DNA of 61,356 nucleotides from Actinomycetes bacterium. GTDB lineage: Bacteria > Actinomycetota > Acidimicrobiia > Acidimicrobiales > Ilumatobacteraceae. Made by a program: the position numbers and the translations under genes. Location of the stretch: the NCBI GenBank assembly GCA_025358125.1, contig JANYKS010000075.1, positions 1 through 61,356 of the forward strand, in the 5' to 3' direction. Below, one piece after another: positions 58,289 through 61,356 of the stretch. How positions within the stretch are numbered: position 1 is the stretch's first letter; every line of letters begins with the position of its first letter. A model generated the notes under the pieces. It was not told the origin of the DNA. It did no database searches and worked only from the letters and a program-made list of their open reading frames with translations.

Positions 58289-58678
58289 TCAGCTGAGTGG
58301 TTTCGGGCCCTGGCCGAAGACCGTCACCGATTGGTGCAGCGGCACGAGATCGCGGCGGGGCGCTCTGCGTGCGGCTTCGGCCACCGCTTTGGTGGCGATC
58401 TCGCGCAACTCGGCGTTCTCGGCGCTGAGCCGCTCGATCTCGGACTCGAGCGCCATCACCCTGCGAATGCCTTCCAGGTTCATGCCTTCGCCGGCGAGCT
58501 CTTGGATCCGGCGCAGGCGTTCGATGTCTATATCGCTGTAGCGGCGATTGCCGCCCTGTGAGCGCGCCGGCTGGACGAGGCCGCGGCGCTCGTAGATGCG
58601 CAGGGTCTGGGGGTGCATCCCGGCGAGTTCGGCCGCGACCGAGATCACGTAAACGGCGTGCGATCTGCTCCGCATCAT
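58289..58678 (-). CDS. hspR: heat-shock repressor HspR
   Basis: 129-residue MerR-type regulator. YVISVAAELAGMHPQTLRIYERRGLV is the DNA-binding wing and helix with HPQTLR usual for HspR, followed by a coiled coil (about 75-105). It represses dnaK, clpB and its own operon through HAIR sites with DnaK as a co-repressor in Streptomyces. The start overlaps the stop of dnaJ (ATGA). Confidence 0.92.
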   Translation of the reverse strand: MMRSRSHAVYVISVAAELAGMHPQTLRIYERRGLVQPARSQGGNRRYSDIDIERLRRIQELAGEGMNLEGIRRVMALESEIERLSAENAELREIATKAVAEAARRAPRRDLVPLHQSVTVFGQGPKPLS

Positions 58679-59799
58679 GGCTCCAGGTGGGCTCTCGGCG
58701 ACTCCGGAGTCGCGGCTGCGAAGCCCTCGATCGCGCGGCGTTGCTCGTCGCTGAGCGACGTCGGTACCTGAACGTCGACGGTGACGATCAGGTCGCCCGT
58801 GTGCTTGCTCGTTGTGATGCCCTTGCCCTTGACTCGATGGCGCGTGCTGGACTGGGTGCCGGCCTTGAGCCGTAGTTTGACGGGTCCGCCGGTCAGTGTC
58901 GGTACATCGATGTCGCCGCCGAGGGACGCCTCGGCGAACGTAATCGGGACGCGGAGCGTGAGATTGTCGGCGTCGCGAGCGAACAGGCGGTGCGGCGTGA
59001 CGTGACAGTCGACGAACAGGTCGCCGGCTGGGCCGCCGTGGCGTCCAGGGCCGCCTCGACCCTTCAACCGGATCCGCTGACCATCCGCGACGCCCGCCGG
59101 CAGACGGACCTTGACCTCTCGCGCCCGCTTCTCCACGCCGCTACCCCGACATGTCGGACATGCCGTCTCGACGACGACACCGCGACCCTGGCAGTTGCGA
59201 CATGGTGAGCTGAACGAAAAGAAGCCCTGATTGTCGTCGACGACGCCGCGGCCGCCGCACTGCGAACACGTCTTCAGGGTCGTGCCCGGCTTGGCGCCCG
59301 AGCCGTTGCACGTGCTGCATTGCGCGTCGCTGGTGAGATAGAGGGTGGTCGTGATGCCCTGGATCGCGTCGACGAATTCGAGCGTCAGGCTGGCTACGAG
59401 GTCCTCGCCGCGCTGCGGACCACCGGCAGCCGACGCACCCCGCCCGCGGCCGCCACGGTTGAACATGCCCCCGAGGAGATCGCCGAGGCCGTCGGTTCCG
59501 ACGTTGAAGCTGTATCCGCCGGAACCGTCACCGGGTCCACCTCCACCGAAGCCACCGATCGGTCCCAGCCGGCGAACCTCGTCGTACTCCTTGCGCTTGG
59601 CCTCGTCGCCGACGACGTCGTAGGCAGACGACACTTCTTTGAACCGGTTCTCGGCGGCCGTGTTGTCAGGGTTGGCGTCTGGGTGATTTTCGCGCGCAAG
59701 CTTGCGGTAGGCCTTGGTGATGTCCTTCGGACTCGCCGTGTCGCTGACGCCGAGCACTTTGTAGAAATCCTTCTCGTACCACTCCCGTTGAGCAGCCAT
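58675..59799 (-). CDS. dnaJ: co-chaperone DnaJ
   Basis: 374 residues. The J-domain has HPDANPD (HPD motif), followed by a Gly-rich linker (about 80-140) and four CxxCxGxG zinc motifs (CSTCNGSG, CSQCGGRG, CRNCQGRG, CPTCRGSG), then the substrate-binding C-terminal. It stimulates DnaK. ATG at 59799 follows a promoter about 80 bases upstream; AAAGG lies ten bases before. Confidence 0.96.
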   Translation of the reverse strand: MAAQREWYEKDFYKVLGVSDTASPKDITKAYRKLARENHPDANPDNTAAENRFKEVSSAYDVVGDEAKRKEYDEVRRLGPIGGFGGGGPGDGSGGYSFNVGTDGLGDLLGGMFNRGGRGRGASAAGGPQRGEDLVASLTLEFVDAIQGITTTLYLTSDAQCSTCNGSGAKPGTTLKTCSQCGGRGVVDDNQGFFSFSSPCRNCQGRGVVVETACPTCRGSGVEKRAREVKVRLPAGVADGQRIRLKGRGGPGRHGGPAGDLFVDCHVTPHRLFARDADNLTLRVPITFAEASLGGDIDVPTLTGGPVKLRLKAGTQSSTRHRVKGKGITTSKHTGDLIVTVDVQVPTSLSDEQRRAIEGFAAATPESPRAHLEP

Positions 59800-59882
59800 G
59801 TCGTGTGCGCCTTTGGGTCGAGGGTGCCGAAGCGGGCATGTCAAATGATACGGCCGAACGGGGTACGTGTCCAATGCAACGC

Positions 59883-59912
59883 ATCATAAATATTGAGTCA
59901 TTGTCACTCAGC
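59883..59912 (-). promoter_or_regulatory. promoter and HAIR-like operator of dnaJ-hspR
   Basis: ATTGAGT-N7-ACTCAGC at 59892-59912 (plus-strand reading) matches the HAIR consensus CTTGAGT-N7-ACTCAAG at 11 of 14 arm positions. On the minus strand CTGAGT, 17 bases and TATGAT (59883-59888) form a promoter whose -35 and spacer are covered by the site. It gives dnaJ-hspR their own HspR-controlled start. Confidence 0.72.
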
Positions 59913-60526
59913 TTTTAGGTTGAGGTCGGTAGTCCGGGTCGCACTGAAGAGAGGCCGGCACGATTCCAGGACTCCCAGCCCAAGAGGTCTCCGGCCGATC
60001 CGCACCGGCTCGGGCGTCCGCCCGTCTGCCGTCTGCCGTCTGCCGTCTGCCGTCTGCCAGCGTGATCGCAGCCCTGGCGCGGGAAGAGACGGGCAGTCGG
60101 GCCGAACGAGCGCCCGGGCCGAGGTCTGCCCGCGTGATCGCAGCCCTGGCGCGGGAAGAGACGGGCAGTCGCGCCGAACGCCGATTGACAACCGGATGAT
60201 CCCGCCGATGGTGGCCTGGGGCAGCGAGCGCGTGCCACCCCGGAGCGGGACCATCCCGAGCGGTCCATTCACTGTGCGCGCCGGTGGACTGCTGATCGGT
60301 CTTCGCCGCCTCGCCAGGGCCGGACCGAGACTTCTGTGAGCAAACTGGTGGCGGCGAGCGACCCCGGGCACCCTCAGCCATTTGCGCGAGGACAAATGCG
60401 ATGGCCTCACATTTTCGCTCACGCAAACCTGGTGGGGGCGCTCCGGGAGAATCGCTGGAGCAGGATTGGGCGAGGAGCCCGGTGTCAGCCGTGAGGAGCC
60501 CGGTGTCAGCCGTGAGGAGTGCGGTG
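59913..60526. repeat. 0.6-kb repeat-filled gap between dnaJ and grpE
   Basis: No convincing gene. Five tandem copies of GTCTGCC fill 60024-60058. A 57-base unit recurs at 60052-60108 and 60124-60180 with two changes, period 72, and its start is the last GTCTGCC copy. A 21-base unit (starting GAGGAGCCCGGTGTCAG) occurs at 60473, 60494 and, changed, at 60515, the last overlapping the grpE stop. About 290 bases between (60181-60472) show nothing recognisable. Confidence 0.85.
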
Positions 60527-61084
60527 TCAGCCGCGGACCTTGACCATCGCTGCCCGGAGGACCTTGCCCTGCCATCGGTAGCCGGTACGGAGCACGTCGA
60601 TGACGACCGGACCGGCAGCGCTCGTCTCGTCGGCCGGCTCGTGCAAGACGGCCTCGGCGAGCGCGGGGTCGAACGGCTGCTCAGCCAGGTCGAGTGCTTC
60701 CAAGCCTTGCTTTTGGAGCACACCCATCAGCTGCGACCAGATCGGCTCGATCCCGAGGACGCCGTGTGCGAACGCCGCCTCGCACGCGTCGAGCACCGGC
60801 AGCAGGGACTCGACCAACCTGCCGGCGGCGCGGTCGGCCTCATCCCCGTGCTGAGCGGCGATGCGCTTGCGATAGTTCTCGAAATCGGCCTGCAGACGCA
60901 GCGCCGTGTCCTTGAACGAGTCCCGGTCGCGCGTGATCTGATCGAGTTCGGACTCGGCCTCCGGTGCGCTCAGAACATCATCGGGGGCGAGTGCGTCCGA
61001 GCCGTCGAAATCGCTGAGAAATTCCTCGAACTCGGTCGCGTTGTCGTCCATCGCGCCCTCGCTCGGCTCGTTGTCGGCTGTCAT
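60527..61084 (-). CDS. grpE: nucleotide exchange factor GrpE
   Basis: 185 residues. An acidic N-terminus is followed by the long helix (ALRLQADFENYRKR) and the C-terminal beta domain with VIDVLRTGYRWQGKVLRAAMVKV. It releases ADP from DnaK. ATG at 61084 lies seven bases after the dnaK stop, so the two are co-transcribed. Confidence 0.95.
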   Translation of the reverse strand: MTADNEPSEGAMDDNATEFEEFLSDFDGSDALAPDDVLSAPEAESELDQITRDRDSFKDTALRLQADFENYRKRIAAQHGDEADRAAGRLVESLLPVLDACEAAFAHGVLGIEPIWSQLMGVLQKQGLEALDLAEQPFDPALAEAVLHEPADETSAAGPVVIDVLRTGYRWQGKVLRAAMVKVRG

Positions 61085-61091
61085 GACGAGA

Positions 61092-61356
61092 TCACTTCTC
61101 GTCGTCGACGATTTCGGCGTCGACGATTTCCTCGTCGCTGACCTTTGCGTCCTGACCGCTTGCCGATGACCCGGACGCGTTGGTGTCGCGGGCGGCGGCC
61201 TCGTACAGCTTCTGGCCGAAGGCCTGCAGCGCGTTCGACAGCGAGGTGGTTGCTTGCTTGATCGCTTCGTTGTCGTTCCCGCCGAGCGCGGTCTTGAGCT
61301 CGGCCAGCGGCGCCTCCACCGATGCCTTGTCATCAGCGCTCACCGTCGCGGCCTGA
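61092..61356 (-). CDS. dnaK: chaperone DnaK, C-terminal fragment
   Basis: The last 87 codons of a frame that enters from beyond the window. VEAPLAELKTALGGNDNEAIK and SLSNALQAFGQKLYEAA are the DnaK lid, and the acidic tail DEEIVDAEIVDDEK ends it. The start is outside the window. Confidence 0.92.
   Translation of the reverse strand, partial: QAATVSADDKASVEAPLAELKTALGGNDNEAIKQATTSLSNALQAFGQKLYEAAARDTNASGSSASGQDAKVSDEEIVDAEIVDDEK

Noticed and set aside
60024-60180. Possible CRISPR array
   Set aside because: The 7-base units are contiguous with no spacers and the 57-base unit occurs only twice. No cas gene is present.

Overview
The window is about 61 kb of GC-rich chromosome from an actinobacterium. 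The markers are a WhiB regulator, a mycoredoxin, a GlnR-type orphan regulator, a ClpS-DUF2017 pair, an HspR repressor tied to dnaJ, a CtaC carrying a fused cytochrome c, and many genes whose start codon lies 5-8 bases after a TAnnnT -10 box (leaderless mRNAs). Gene content and style suggest Acidimicrobiia (Ilumatobacter-like), but that placement is inference. There is no transposase, integrase, prophage or CRISPR array. This is core chromosome, crowded with overlapping ATGA/GTGA gene junctions.

Layout. 1-2.4 kb: nitrogen control (GSI-alpha glutamine synthetase overlapping a GlnR-like regulator) and a mycoredoxin. 2.4-7.1 kb (minus): an SGNH lipoprotein and a tight five-gene run ridA-tag-small membrane protein-PLP decarboxylase-amidohydrolase. 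7.2-14.2 kb: redox lipoprotein, ErpA, Mrp, FxsA, aldehyde dehydrogenase, oligoribonuclease, metallo-hydrolase, acyl-ACP thioesterase. 14.3-17.4 kb: a free-standing 60-codon gene with its own terminator, WhiB, and a TlpA-CcdA-PGA hydrolase run in which ccdA is frameshifted. 17.4-21 kb: pdxH, serS and an ABC exporter. 21-31 kb (minus): a complete aa3 cytochrome oxidase cluster (ctaC-ctaD-ctaE-subunit IV-ctaG), preceded by a second oxidase-like trio whose subunit I homologue has lost the haem and CuB ligands, and by ctaB.

31-34 kb: clpS, DUF2017, degV, tRNA-Glu/Asp/Phe and trmB. 34-41 kb: a LarA-like protein coupled to an FAD 2-hydroxyacid oxidase, a haemolysin III protein, a GGDEF-EAL protein, pyrE and tesB. 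41-49.8 kb: a small basic protein, purB, purA, a HisD paralogue with altered zinc ligands, a two-component system and a large L,D-transpeptidase. 49.8-61.4 kb: clpB, a DUF2786 protein, an SNF2 helicase-SWIM pair, a second L,D-transpeptidase and the heat-shock genes hspR-dnaJ-(0.7 kb repeat-filled gap)-grpE-dnaK (cut by the window end).

The strongest leads are the ligand-less oxidase-like operon, two HAIR-like HspR operators (one over the clpB promoter, one at a separate dnaJ-hspR promoter), and the widespread short tandem duplications at gene ends and in intergenic gaps.
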